Of a stretch of DNA of 64,000 bases, positions 33,805 to 41,139 are shown piece after piece. Position 1 is the first letter of the stretch; each line of letters opens with the position of its first letter. Under the pieces are notes generated by a model. That model was not told the DNA's origin. It was given only the letters and a program-made list of their open reading frames with translations, and ran no database searches. The stretch is from Butyricimonas muris (lineage in GTDB: Bacteria; Bacteroidota; Bacteroidia; Bacteroidales; Marinifilaceae). A program made the position numbers and the translations under genes. The stretch lies in NCBI RefSeq assembly GCF_046365375.1, contig NZ_JBKEIT010000006.1:62001-126000 (forward strand). Direction: 5' to 3'.

Positions 33805-34454
33805 ACGGTAGCTTTTTTAGGAGGCCATGTTCCACGCCAGCCGTAGAAAAAGCCCAAATGGTATCTCGCGAAGAAGAAATAAAGCACGTGTTTGATCTTG
33901 CCGATCGGCATCCATATAAAAAGGAGTGCCATCGTGACGAAGTATACCGCCCCGAATTGGAACATCCACAGGGAATACGCCGAAACGAAGAGCATGACCG
34001 TGCAGAGAAAATTGGAAATGTAATCGTCCGCGCAGGATAGTTCCCGGAGTTCTTTTTTCACGATACGTTTAATGAATAAGGATAGTCCGCAGATACCGGC
34101 AACGAGAATCGCGGCTGCCGGCACGATGATGACCGAGTTCGTTACGCTTTCAACAGGAATCACGAGGCTGAAGATTGCCGACGCGGCGATAACCACGTAC
34201 ACGAGCAATGCCAAGAAGTTTCCTATATGAAAAATAATACCTGCCGAATAGGTGGGCAGGTGTAAATAAGCTGATTCTTTTTGCACGGGTGACATGGCTC
34301 CGATACAAGAGTAACAGACTGCTTGAGCGATATTCCCGGATTTTTGGGAAAGGTCTTTCGGCGACCCTTTTTTCAAAAGCCGTAGGAAATATCCCCCTAA
34401 CAGCACCACGCAAAAGAGAAGTGCAGCCAACGAGGTCCAAATATACCAAGACAT
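33801..34454 (-). CDS. Five-helix cytochrome-b-like membrane protein (DsrM/HdrE/NarI type)
   Basis: A membrane protein of about 217 residues. The start is placed at ATG 34454 (MSWYIWTSLAALLF), which leaves 11 bases after dsrC; the longer frame would overlap dsrC. Five hydrophobic helices are visible. Candidate haem-b histidines are in SAGIIFHIGNF and in KIKHVLYFFFARYHLGF, the latter with two His ten residues apart near the last helix, as in NarI/DsrM proteins. It would pass electrons between menaquinone and the DsrK-like subunit. Haem content is inferred and not certain. Confidence 0.75.
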   Translation of the reverse strand: MSWYIWTSLAALLFCVVLLGGYFLRLLKKGSPKDLSQKSGNIAQAVCYSCIGAMSPVQKESAYLHLPTYSAGIIFHIGNFLALLVYVVIAASAIFSLVIPVESVTNSVIIVPAAAILVAGICGLSLFIKRIVKKELRELSCADDYISNFLCTVMLFVSAYSLWMFQFGAVYFVTMALLFIWMPIGKIKHVLYFFFARYHLGFFYGWRGTWPPKKATV

Positions 34455-34465
34455 AGTCGTGTGTT

Positions 34466-34783
34466 TTAAACGCACCCGTCCGGTTTCGGCAGACCTGCTA
34501 CCCGGCACGCGCCGCGGGCTGGTCCTAACGGGAATAGTTCATAAATTTCTTTCAGTTTCAATCCGGTTTCTTTGCAGATTGTCCGGACCATCGGTGCGTT
34601 CCCCTTCTCCTCGAAATTGTTGCGGATAATCTTGATGATAGCCCAATGTTTATCCGTCAACTCGTTGATTCCGTCCGCTTCGGCAAATAATTGTGCTACC
34701 TCTTCGTTCCAGATTGCAGGATCGGTGAGGAAACCGTCACCATCCACTTCAAACATCTTTCCTTTAATTTCTAGTGTTGCCAT
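34466..34783 (-). CDS. dsrC: DsrC/TusE-family sulfur carrier with both redox cysteines
   Basis: A 105-residue DsrC-family protein: MATLEIKGKMFEVDGDGFL at the start and DKHWAIIKIIRNNFEEKG in the middle, as in the family. The flexible C-terminal arm is RGACRVAGLPKPDGCV, with Cys104 as the penultimate residue and Cys93 eleven residues before it. True DsrC has both cysteines with this spacing, while TusE and RspA types lack one. It can therefore in principle form the disulfide or trisulfide that DsrMK reduces. It is first in a minus-strand cluster with DsrM-like and DsrK-like genes. No dsrAB, tusBCD or dsrEFH is present in the window. Confidence 0.92.
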   Translation of the reverse strand: MATLEIKGKMFEVDGDGFLTDPAIWNEEVAQLFAEADGINELTDKHWAIIKIIRNNFEEKGNAPMVRTICKETGLKLKEIYELFPLGPARGACRVAGLPKPDGCV

Positions 34784-35212
34784 AATGTTTATTTGGTTTT
34801 AGATTGTCCTGCAATATAATAAATATTTGAAAAAACAACAATGATTTTAATATGTGTTTCAAGCAATATAGGGGGAATATGATATGAACCGGGTTGGATG
34901 GTAGGCTTGAGTGGTAATATATTTTGCTGTATACCAGATTGATATATAATATTTGGAATTACTTGAAAGAGAATATTCATGGTACGTCTTGATGATAGGA
35001 TTTTATCTTTAGTATAATGTATTAATTATTTTCTGCGCTGATAGCTGCTTTGTTTTTACCTTTTTTAAGTAGCTGTATGGCGAGTTTATTTGGATGTATA
35101 AATAATTTACACGAGCGAAGAAATAACAAAATAGGCTATTCTTGGATAATTGTTGACTAAAAAACATTACCTTTACAAAATAAATATTGTGGTTGTTATA
35201 AAATATTCCTTG
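34784..35212. other. Divergent intergenic region between dsrC and the sensor kinase
   Basis: About 430 AT-rich bases that must hold the promoters of both the sulfur cluster and the kinase. I found no exact TAnnTTTG box on either strand. The best for dsrC is TATATTGC, about 30 bases upstream. No palindrome, RNA gene or credible small gene stands out. Confidence 0.4.
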
Positions 35213-37855
35213 ATGAAAATAATCCGATTATTATTGGTAATATTTTTAAGTGGATTCGTGTTTCGTGCCCAAGGAGGAGCGACGGTTGCTCCTGCGAGCG
35301 AGAGAATATTGTTTATTAGCTCGAATCAAGCAGGGCAAGCCGCGAATCAAAGGATGTCGGTATCTTTCATCCAACAATTCCGTTCAGCCCCGTTTAAGAT
35401 GGAACTGGAAGAAATCTATCTGGGAGCCAAGAAAGTGTTGAACGCGGAAGAGAGGCGTCGGGTGTTGGATTCCTGCTTGAGGGATATAAAAGGAGATATG
35501 GATTTAATCGTGGCGTCGGACGAAGAGGCTGCCGCCGCTCTTTTTTCTTTAAATATTCCTTTGACCCGGGAGATTCCCGTTATCTTTTGCGGGATGACCG
35601 ATTACCGGTGTGTATCCGGTCGGGATAACGTGACGGGAGTGGTTTATCCGGTTGATTACGAGAGAGTATTCTTGTCCGGACGCAAGTTGTTCCCTGAGGT
35701 GCAGCAAGTATATGTCTATTCGGACCGGACGGAGGAGGGACAGGTTCAAGCTCGTCTGGCAAGGAAACAACTGGAGAAGTACACGAAAGATTTTCCCCTT
35801 TATTTCGTGAGCGATACCACGATGGGAGTGGATGCTTTCGCGAGTGAATTGCAGAATATATTCCCGCTTTCATTTGTTATTTTGACCACTTGGCAACAGG
35901 GGGAGAACGGGGACTATCTTAATCCGGATATTTATTACGCCACGTATGCGAACGAGTCCGCGGTACCGGTTTTCACGGCTTTTGACCGCGGTCTGGGGAA
36001 AGGGGTTTTCGGTGGGTACGTTACTACATTAGGACAGCAGGGTACCCGGCTGGGGGAAATGGCGGTGGACGTGTTGAAAGGGAAATCTGTTCGCTCTATT
36101 CCTGTCGACACGTTGAAGCCGGTTCACGTGTTCGATGACAATCTGTTAAGAATGTGGCGTTTGAAACATTCCGAACTACCGTCAGACAAGGTGATTTTGA
36201 ATAACCGAGGCACGTTTTGGATCACGTATAAAACTTACATCGTGGCTATATGCTTGGTCTTCTGTGTTCTGGTATTTATGTTGGTATGTCTGGTCTTGTA
36301 CCAGTTGCGTTACCGGAAAATGTTACGCCGGAGCGGGTATCTCGAAAAGGCAGCCCAGCAAATGGCAACCATGTTAAAAGAAAAAACGGAAATCTTATCG
36401 AACACCTTATCTTCCATGAGCGAGGGTATTCTGGTCGTGGATAAAGAATTGCGGATTATCGAGTTGAATCGCGCCACGGTCGAGGGATTGGGACTTGCGG
36501 GGAAGATTATCGGAAAGCCGCTTCACGAGGTTTGTGAAGTCGCCAGAGATAAAGTGGGGCATGGTATCGAGGAGTTGGCGGAAGGTGTGATGCGGGAGAA
36601 AGCGCGTAAGGATCTGGCTTTGGATACCGTGTTGATTCCCGGTGGGGATGCCCCGATACAAAAGGTGGCGGGTAGCATCTCTCCTTTGTTGAACTTCGAT
36701 AACGAGGTTTACGGTGCGGTGATTATGTTCCGGGATATAACGAGGGAGTGGCAGCAACAGAAATTCCTGCGTATTTCGGTGAACGCTCTACAGGCGTTCT
36801 CGTGGTATTACGATGTCGAGAATGATATATTGAATATCGGCGAGGGCTTTGCCGAAGACGAGTTCGTGAAGGAAAACCTGAATACTTTGAACAAGTTTGT
36901 GGCACATATTCACCCGGATGACAGGGATAGCGTCATCTCTGTTTTTCAGCGAGTGTTGGAGGGGAAGATGAAGGAATTTGCCATTGAATGTCGGGTCGAT
37001 TTCTCGCGAACGGGGAATTATCACTGGTGGGCAAGCCGGGGTGTCATGGAAATAGTCGTGATGGCAGACGGGAAGAAGGTGCAGTATCTTTACGGGATGG
37101 GCATAAGCATCGACAAGCATAAACAGGCGGAAGAGGAGTTGGCGAGCGCCCTGCGGCGGGCGGAGGAATCGGACAGGTTGAAATCCGCTTTCGTGGCGAA
37201 TATTTCACACGAGATCAGAACACCGTTGAACAGTATTGTCGGCTTCACCAATTTGATGACGGAGGAAGGGTATTCGGACGAGGAGAGAAAGTTGTTCAGG
37301 GATTCAATTTCAAATAACAGCAGGGATTTGTTGGGGTTGCTGGATGACGTGCTTGACTTGTCGCGTCTGGAAGCGGGGCAGGAAATGTGTTACCCGGGTG
37401 TGTGTGATATGCGTTTTCTCGTGCATTCGGTGTTGGATATCGGGCATTTGAACGCCGCGGAAGGAGTAGAATTTATTGAACGGGGACCACGGGAAGAGTT
37501 GCTGGTTATAACTGACGAGATTAAGTTGACAAAGGTGTTTTTGAATCTGGTAAGAAACGCGAAGAAATTCACTTCCCGCGGGCATGTTGCCGTCGGTGCG
37601 AAAGTATCGGATGACGGAAACTGGATCGAGTGTTTCGTGGAGGATACGGGTATCGGAATATCAAAAGAATCTCTCGGGCATGTTTTCGACAGGTTTTTCA
37701 AGGCGAACGAGTTCGTGCAGGGAACGGGACTCGGTCTGCCGATATGCAAGGCGATTATCGAGTTGTTGGACGGAGAAATTTATTTGACCTCGGAACCCGG
37801 TAAGGGAACGACGGTTTATTTTAGAATACCTTATAAAAGACCGGAGACAGTGTAG
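35213..37855 (+). CDS. Sensor histidine kinase with periplasmic ABC-substrate-binding-like sensor and PAS domains
   Basis: About 880 residues, start placed at ATG 35213 (MKIIRLLLVIFLSGFVFRAQ, a signal/anchor); the longer frame uses TTG. Residues about 30-320 resemble the ABC_sub_bind family (periplasmic binding fold, e.g. RILFISSN, LIVASDEEAAAALF, GMTDYRCVSGRDNVTGVVYP). A membrane helix (TYIVAICLVFCVLVFMLVCL) follows, then a PAS domain, a second PAS-like domain, the HisKA box ISHEIRTPLN with His666, and HATPase boxes NLVRNAKKF, DTGIGIS and GTGLGLPI. No receiver domain or response regulator gene is nearby. It is divergent from dsrC, and a regulatory link is possible but not shown. Confidence 0.88.
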   Translation: MKIIRLLLVIFLSGFVFRAQGGATVAPASERILFISSNQAGQAANQRMSVSFIQQFRSAPFKMELEEIYLGAKKVLNAEERRRVLDSCLRDIKGDMDLIVASDEEAAAALFSLNIPLTREIPVIFCGMTDYRCVSGRDNVTGVVYPVDYERVFLSGRKLFPEVQQVYVYSDRTEEGQVQARLARKQLEKYTKDFPLYFVSDTTMGVDAFASELQNIFPLSFVILTTWQQGENGDYLNPDIYYATYANESAVPVFTAFDRGLGKGVFGGYVTTLGQQGTRLGEMAVDVLKGKSVRSIPVDTLKPVHVFDDNLLRMWRLKHSELPSDKVILNNRGTFWITYKTYIVAICLVFCVLVFMLVCLVLYQLRYRKMLRRSGYLEKAAQQMATMLKEKTEILSNTLSSMSEGILVVDKELRIIELNRATVEGLGLAGKIIGKPLHEVCEVARDKVGHGIEELAEGVMREKARKDLALDTVLIPGGDAPIQKVAGSISPLLNFDNEVYGAVIMFRDITREWQQQKFLRISVNALQAFSWYYDVENDILNIGEGFAEDEFVKENLNTLNKFVAHIHPDDRDSVISVFQRVLEGKMKEFAIECRVDFSRTGNYHWWASRGVMEIVVMADGKKVQYLYGMGISIDKHKQAEEELASALRRAEESDRLKSAFVANISHEIRTPLNSIVGFTNLMTEEGYSDEERKLFRDSISNNSRDLLGLLDDVLDLSRLEAGQEMCYPGVCDMRFLVHSVLDIGHLNAAEGVEFIERGPREELLVITDEIKLTKVFLNLVRNAKKFTSRGHVAVGAKVSDDGNWIECFVEDTGIGISKESLGHVFDRFFKANEFVQGTGLGLPICKAIIELLDGEIYLTSEPGKGTTVYFRIPYKRPETV

Positions 37856-38250
37856 TTTTCGCCTTCGGCGAGTTGCAAGTTACATGTTGCATTTGCCTTC
37901 GGCAAGTTGCAGGTTATTTTATTGTTTTTTATTTATTTACAGGGGGGGGACGGTACTGTTGCGCTTCACGTAAACCTGCTTTTAACCTGCCCTTGAATTG
38001 CCGCTAACCCGACAAGGCGGTTTAACAGCACGATAACAGCACATTCACGGTACTCCCCGGAAAAACGTGACATCCTCGCGAACTCCTTGAGCGAGCGGGC
38101 GACCTGTTAGCCTCACCCCGGGCATTCAAACGGGAGAAATACCCCCTTGCCAGGCAGAAAATCAAAAAAAACATCCCGTTTTTATTTTTTTTACGTTATA
38201 AAGGGGGGGTATTTTTTACGAAAAATCTATTATATAAGAAAAGAGAGTAT
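37856..38250. other. Non-coding stretch after the sensor kinase
   Basis: About 400 bases without a credible gene. It begins with the repeat described at 37886-37908, has G-tracts of 8 (37942-37949) and 7 (38203-38209), and GC-rich sequence around 38000-38150 with several short GGCGG/CCGCC-type inverted pieces. No terminator with a U-run was identified directly after the kinase stop. Confidence 0.4.
37886..37908 (+). repeat. Intergenic repeat, copy A (23 bp)
   Basis: The 23 bases starting GTTGCATTTGCCTTCGGC occur again, exactly and inverted, at 39735-39757. The core TTGCCTTCGGCAA can form a small hairpin with a TTCG-type loop. A partial related unit lies just before (GCCTTCGGCGAGTTGCAAGT, 37861-37880). 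Confidence 0.8.
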
Positions 38251-38251
38251 C

Positions 38252-38737
38252 ATGATAAGAACAGATTTAGAATTATTACATGGGAAAAAACGGTCAGGGG
38301 AACCACCGCCACTCTCTACTGGCGGCTGGGCAATCCCGTTATCCGGAGAAGGAGAAACAGGAACGTGTCCGGCAAAAAATGGAAACGTACCCCCGGACGG
38401 GAACAAGCGATAAACAAATTCACCAACGGGAAACGACTGGTGACTGAGTTCCTGCTGGAACTGGGAGAGGTATCCTCGTGGAGGCGGGCGGCAAGGCTGT
38501 ACAGCAAGAACGGGCGGGGTGTGGAGAGGTGACGGAAAAGCCGTGTTCTCCCTTGACCCGGCGCGGGGAACATGCGTGCACCTGTACCCTTTCTTCGAGC
38601 GGGAGGATAATTCGAAATTTTCGGAGAACGATTATTTCACGTGCGAGATTACCCCCTATCTTCCCCTGCGGACGCTCGTTCTACACGTCTTTCTTCGCGA
38701 GAATATCCCGACTCTTTCAAAAAGGAGGTTGGAATGA
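38252..38737 (+). pseudogene. Frame-shifted relic of an unknown gene
   Basis: Three open stretches join to one coherent protein-like reading: MIRTDLELLHGKKRSG from 38252, then in another frame LYWRLGNPVI...GKKWKRTPGREQAI...LVTEFLLELGEVSSWRRAARLYSK up to a stop at 38530-38532, then back in the first frame WRGDGKAVFSLDPARG...LPLRTLVLHVFLR up to 38737. The breaks fall at an A-run (about 38284-38289) and a G-rich run (about 38511-38519). The composition is GC-richer than the flanks. I do not recognise the family, and the relic reading is tentative. Confidence 0.35.
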
Positions 38738-38750
38738 AGAATTGTATAAA

Positions 38751-38777
38751 AGAAAAAAACCGACATTTCTGTCGGTT
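38751..38777 (-). terminator. Terminator of tRNA-Asn
   Basis: On the minus strand AACCGACA/TGTCGGTT form an 8-bp stem with loop GAAA, followed by TTTTTTTC. It lies 10 bases after the tRNA 3' end, a classical factor-independent terminator. Confidence 0.85.
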
Positions 38778-38786
38778 CACCCTGCT

Positions 38787-38863
38787 TGGCTCCTCAGGTA
38801 GGACTTGAACCTACGACCTACGGATTAACAGTCCGCCGCTCTAACCAACTGAGCTACTAAGGA
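38787..38863 (-). tRNA. tRNA-Asn (anticodon GTT), CCA encoded
   Basis: The minus strand gives acceptor stem TCCTTAG/CTGAGGA (one G-T pair), D-arm with AGCTCAGTTGGTTAGAGC, anticodon loop CTGTTAA with GTT, and T-arm GTAGGTTCAAGTCCTAC. The discriminator base is G and CCA follows in the DNA (38787-38789). A consensus promoter stands upstream and a terminator downstream, so it is a single-gene transcript. Confidence 0.97.
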
Positions 38864-38882
38864 ATTTTTTTCAAAAGCGATG

Positions 38883-38913
38883 CAAATATAGGGGTTTTGT
38901 ACTATCGAGCAAA
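38883..38913 (-). promoter_or_regulatory. Consensus Bacteroidetes promoter of tRNA-Asn
   Basis: On the minus strand TTTG (38910-38913), a 19-base spacer and TATATTTG (38883-38890) match the -33/-7 consensus exactly. It lies 19 bases before the mature tRNA and confirms the promoter type used elsewhere in this window. Confidence 0.8.
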
Positions 38914-39032
38914 ATTATTTGGAGAAAAAATTGTTGAATGATACAAAATATTTTTAGTGTCTTGTCAGGTGATTAAAAATCAAAGAAATAGGATTTCGTT
39001 TGAATTGGAGGTAAGTATATTTTATTTTGGTT

Positions 39033-39065
39033 TCTGTATAAAGTATTAGTTTTTTTATATATTTG
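39033..39065 (+). promoter_or_regulatory. Predicted promoter of the second ECF sigma/SusCD locus
   Basis: TATATTTG (39058-39065) fits TAnnTTTG exactly. TCTG (39033-39036) stands 21 bases upstream as a one-mismatch -33 box. The sigma gene ATG follows 22 bases after the -7 box. Confidence 0.55.
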
Positions 39066-39087
39066 TAAGAATTAGCGAAAGAACGTA

Positions 39088-39669
39088 ATGGTTGATATGG
39101 AGATAAATATACTTCGGGATTTGAATCAAGGTAAGGAAAAGGCGTTAAAGGAGGTTTACCGCTTATTTTTTCATGCCTTATGTGCCTTCGGGAGTCGCTT
39201 TGTCAAAGATGATGCAGCCGTTGCCGATATCGTGCAGGAAGTATTTATAAAGGTATGGGCTCGCCGGGAGGATTTCGAGGCGATTTATTCTTTGCGTTCG
39301 TTCATGTATCTTTCGGTGCGTAATGCCTGCTTGAATTATAATCGGGATCGGGTGCGGGTGAAAAAGATTTCCTTGAATGATACGGTTCCGGAAACTTTTG
39401 TCGAGGAGGATGATTGTTTCGTGATCGAGGAAGAGTTACATCGCCGGATCCGGAACGAGGTGGAGCGTTTGCCCGAGGCAATGAAGAAAGTTTTTAACCT
39501 TACCTTGCTGGATATGTCCATATCGGAGATCGCCGAAGTGTTGGAAGTGTCGGAAAACACGGTACGCAATCAGCGTGCCCGTGCCCGGGAGATTCTCCGT
39601 GCTCGGTTGAAAGACAAGATATTCCTGTTGTTTCTTTTTTATTTTGTCGATGTAAATCATATTAATTAA
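39088..39669 (+). CDS. ECF RNA polymerase sigma factor, second locus
   Basis: A 193-residue ECF sigma factor. Region 2 includes DAAVADIVQEVFIKVWARRE and LRSFMYLSVRNACLNYNRD, and region 4 includes MSISEIAEVLEVSENTVRNQ. It is followed by a FecR gene after an unusually long gap of about 200 bases that holds several repeats. It should drive the long SusCD/protease operon downstream. It is only distantly similar to the sigma factor at 19129. Confidence 0.93.
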   Translation: MVDMEINILRDLNQGKEKALKEVYRLFFHALCAFGSRFVKDDAAVADIVQEVFIKVWARREDFEAIYSLRSFMYLSVRNACLNYNRDRVRVKKISLNDTVPETFVEEDDCFVIEEELHRRIRNEVERLPEAMKKVFNLTLLDMSISEIAEVLEVSENTVRNQRARAREILRARLKDKIFLLFLFYFVDVNHIN

Positions 39670-39692
39670 TTCAAGTTTTTTCCTGCTCGATG

Positions 39693-39707
39693 AACAGAGG
39701 AGGAGTT
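39693..39707 (-). repeat. 15-bp inverted copy of the REP-like element
   Basis: AACAGAGGAGGAGTT is the exact reverse complement of 32438-32452, the first arm of the element at 32438-32486. Only this piece is present, just after the sigma gene stop. Confidence 0.65.
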
Positions 39708-39734
39708 AAAATACCGTCTTGAAAAGCAACCTGT

Positions 39735-39757
39735 AACTTGCCGAAGGCAAATGCAAC
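39735..39757 (-). repeat. Intergenic repeat, copy B (23 bp, inverted)
   Basis: This is the exact reverse complement of 37886-37908. The surrounding bases (AACCTG on both sides) also resemble copy A. The two copies enclose about 1.8 kb with the gene relic, tRNA-Asn and the sigma gene. Confidence 0.8.
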
Positions 39758-39764
39758 CTGCAAC

Positions 39765-39806
39765 TTTTCCAACTCTCAATTGTCCTTACAATTGAGAGTT
39801 GGAAAA
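39765..39806. repeat. Perfect 18-bp stem-loop between sigma and FecR genes
   Basis: TTTTCCAACTCTCAATTG (39765-39782) and its exact reverse complement (39789-39806) flank a 6-base loop TCCTTA. An A-run and not a T-run follows on the plus strand. It can act as an attenuator or mRNA stabiliser between sigma and anti-sigma genes, or be part of a mobile repeat. Confidence 0.75.
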
Positions 39807-39872
39807 AAAATGTGGGTATGGATAGTATGCCGTGTACTTTTTCGTGTTATAGGGTTAAAAAGAGAATAGAAT

Positions 39873-41036
39873 ATGTCGGAAGAGAATTTGAAAATCGCGG
39901 ATATTATTTATGCTTATATTGACGGTTCGATCACGGAGGGGCAACTTGGGGAATTGACCCGATGGTTGGGAGCTGCCGCAGAACACCGGGAGGTATTTGA
40001 ACGGTTGATTGCGGCTGCTTCATACCGGGACAAGGAGGCCATTTACCGACGGTTCGACGAGTATTATAATTTTGATCGGTTGAGGCGTGCTATACGGCAT
40101 CAGCGGCGTATCGAGTGGAGGCGTATTGCAGCCGCGGCAGCCGTGGTGATTCTGCCGTTGCTGGTGACTTTTTTCTTGTTGGAACAGCGGGTGGACTCCG
40201 TGCGGCAGGAGTACCCGGGAGAGATGACTTTATTGCCGGGCAAGTCGATGGCGACGTTGACGCTGTCAGACGGGAGTAGCAAGGCGTTGAACCGGGAGAA
40301 TTTTACGGTGGTGGACGGGAGTAAGCGAATCGTGAGTAACCGGGGTGGGTTGGTTTATACCGGGAAGGACACGAGTTCTGTCGAGGAGGAAGTGTACAAC
40401 ACGATACGGGTTCCCCGCGGGGCGGAGTTCAACGTGACTTTGGACGACGGGACGAAGGTATGGTTGAATTCGGAAAGTTCAATCCGTTTTCCCGTTGCAT
40501 TCTTGGGGGAAGAACGCAGGATATGGGTGAGCGGGGAGGTATTCGCAGAGGTGGCGGAAGATGCCGGGCGACCTTTTATCATGAACACGGGGAAGATTGA
40601 TATAAAAGTGCTTGGAACGAAGTTTAACGTGCGGGCGTACAGTGACGAGGAGTGTATTATGACGACACTGGTGGAAGGTGCCGTGCAAGTGGACGATTCA
40701 TCGGGAGAGGTTGCCGTGTTGAGCCCGTCGGAACAACTGGTGTATGATAAGACGAGCGGGAGGAACGATGTGCGGAAAGTGGACGTCGAGTTGTTCGTGT
40801 CTTGGAAAGACGGGGTGTATTTGTTTGAATCCCAACGTTTGGAGGATATCATGACGTTGATATCCAAGTGGTATGATGTCGAGGTATTTTACCAGAATGC
40901 GGGGGTGAAGGATATTATATTCTCCGGAAGATTGAAACGTTACGAGAATGCGGAAACGTTGCTGAACGTGTTCGAGAGTTTGGGTGGAGTGCGGTTTACC
41001 GTGCAAGGGAAGACCGTTGTTGTAGAGGCTGAGTAA
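39873..41036 (+). CDS. FecR-family anti-sigma factor, second locus
   Basis: A 387-residue FecR protein: N-terminal sigma-binding part, one membrane helix (RIAAAAAVVILPLLVTFFLL), a periplasmic FecR domain (VPRGAEFNVTLDDGTKVWLN; FVVDG-type strands), and a C-terminal DUF4974 (ESQRLEDIMTLISKWYDVEV). The gene order sigma-FecR-SusC makes it the partner of the STN-bearing SusC downstream. Membrane topology is one helix with the C-terminus outside the cytoplasm. Confidence 0.93.
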   Translation: MSEENLKIADIIYAYIDGSITEGQLGELTRWLGAAAEHREVFERLIAAASYRDKEAIYRRFDEYYNFDRLRRAIRHQRRIEWRRIAAAAAVVILPLLVTFFLLEQRVDSVRQEYPGEMTLLPGKSMATLTLSDGSSKALNRENFTVVDGSKRIVSNRGGLVYTGKDTSSVEEEVYNTIRVPRGAEFNVTLDDGTKVWLNSESSIRFPVAFLGEERRIWVSGEVFAEVAEDAGRPFIMNTGKIDIKVLGTKFNVRAYSDEECIMTTLVEGAVQVDDSSGEVAVLSPSEQLVYDKTSGRNDVRKVDVELFVSWKDGVYLFESQRLEDIMTLISKWYDVEVFYQNAGVKDIIFSGRLKRYENAETLLNVFESLGGVRFTVQGKTVVVEAE

Positions 41037-41041
41037 AGCAA

Positions 41042-41110
41042 ATGAGCGATAGGAAGGTGCAACTTCTAACCGCTCATGTATGACTCCCGACCGGGTGCAA
41101 CCGGGCGGGC
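41042..41110 (+). promoter_or_regulatory. Hairpins between FecR and SusC genes, second locus
   Basis: ATGAGCG (41042-41048) pairs with CGCTCAT (41071-41077), with an inner GAAG/CTTC pairing. A GC-rich region with CCCG...CGGG pairing follows (about 41086-41110). No U-run is seen. The position equals that of the tandem hairpins in the first locus. Confidence 0.5.
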
Positions 41111-41139
41111 ATTGTTTAATCATATAATGGTACAAATGT

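Noticed and set aside
37942..38209. G8 and G7 tracts as phase-variation switches
   Set aside because: They lie in non-coding sequence with no promoter or gene start close by that they could control.
38147..38413. An 88-codon plus-strand frame taken as a single gene
   Set aside because: The first 35 residues are translated low-complexity sequence. Only the part from 38252 joins the relic reading, so the frame as a whole is not a gene.
38787..38863. tRNA-Asn as a site of an integrated element
   Set aside because: No second copy of the tRNA 3' end was seen within the window, and no integrase gene is present.
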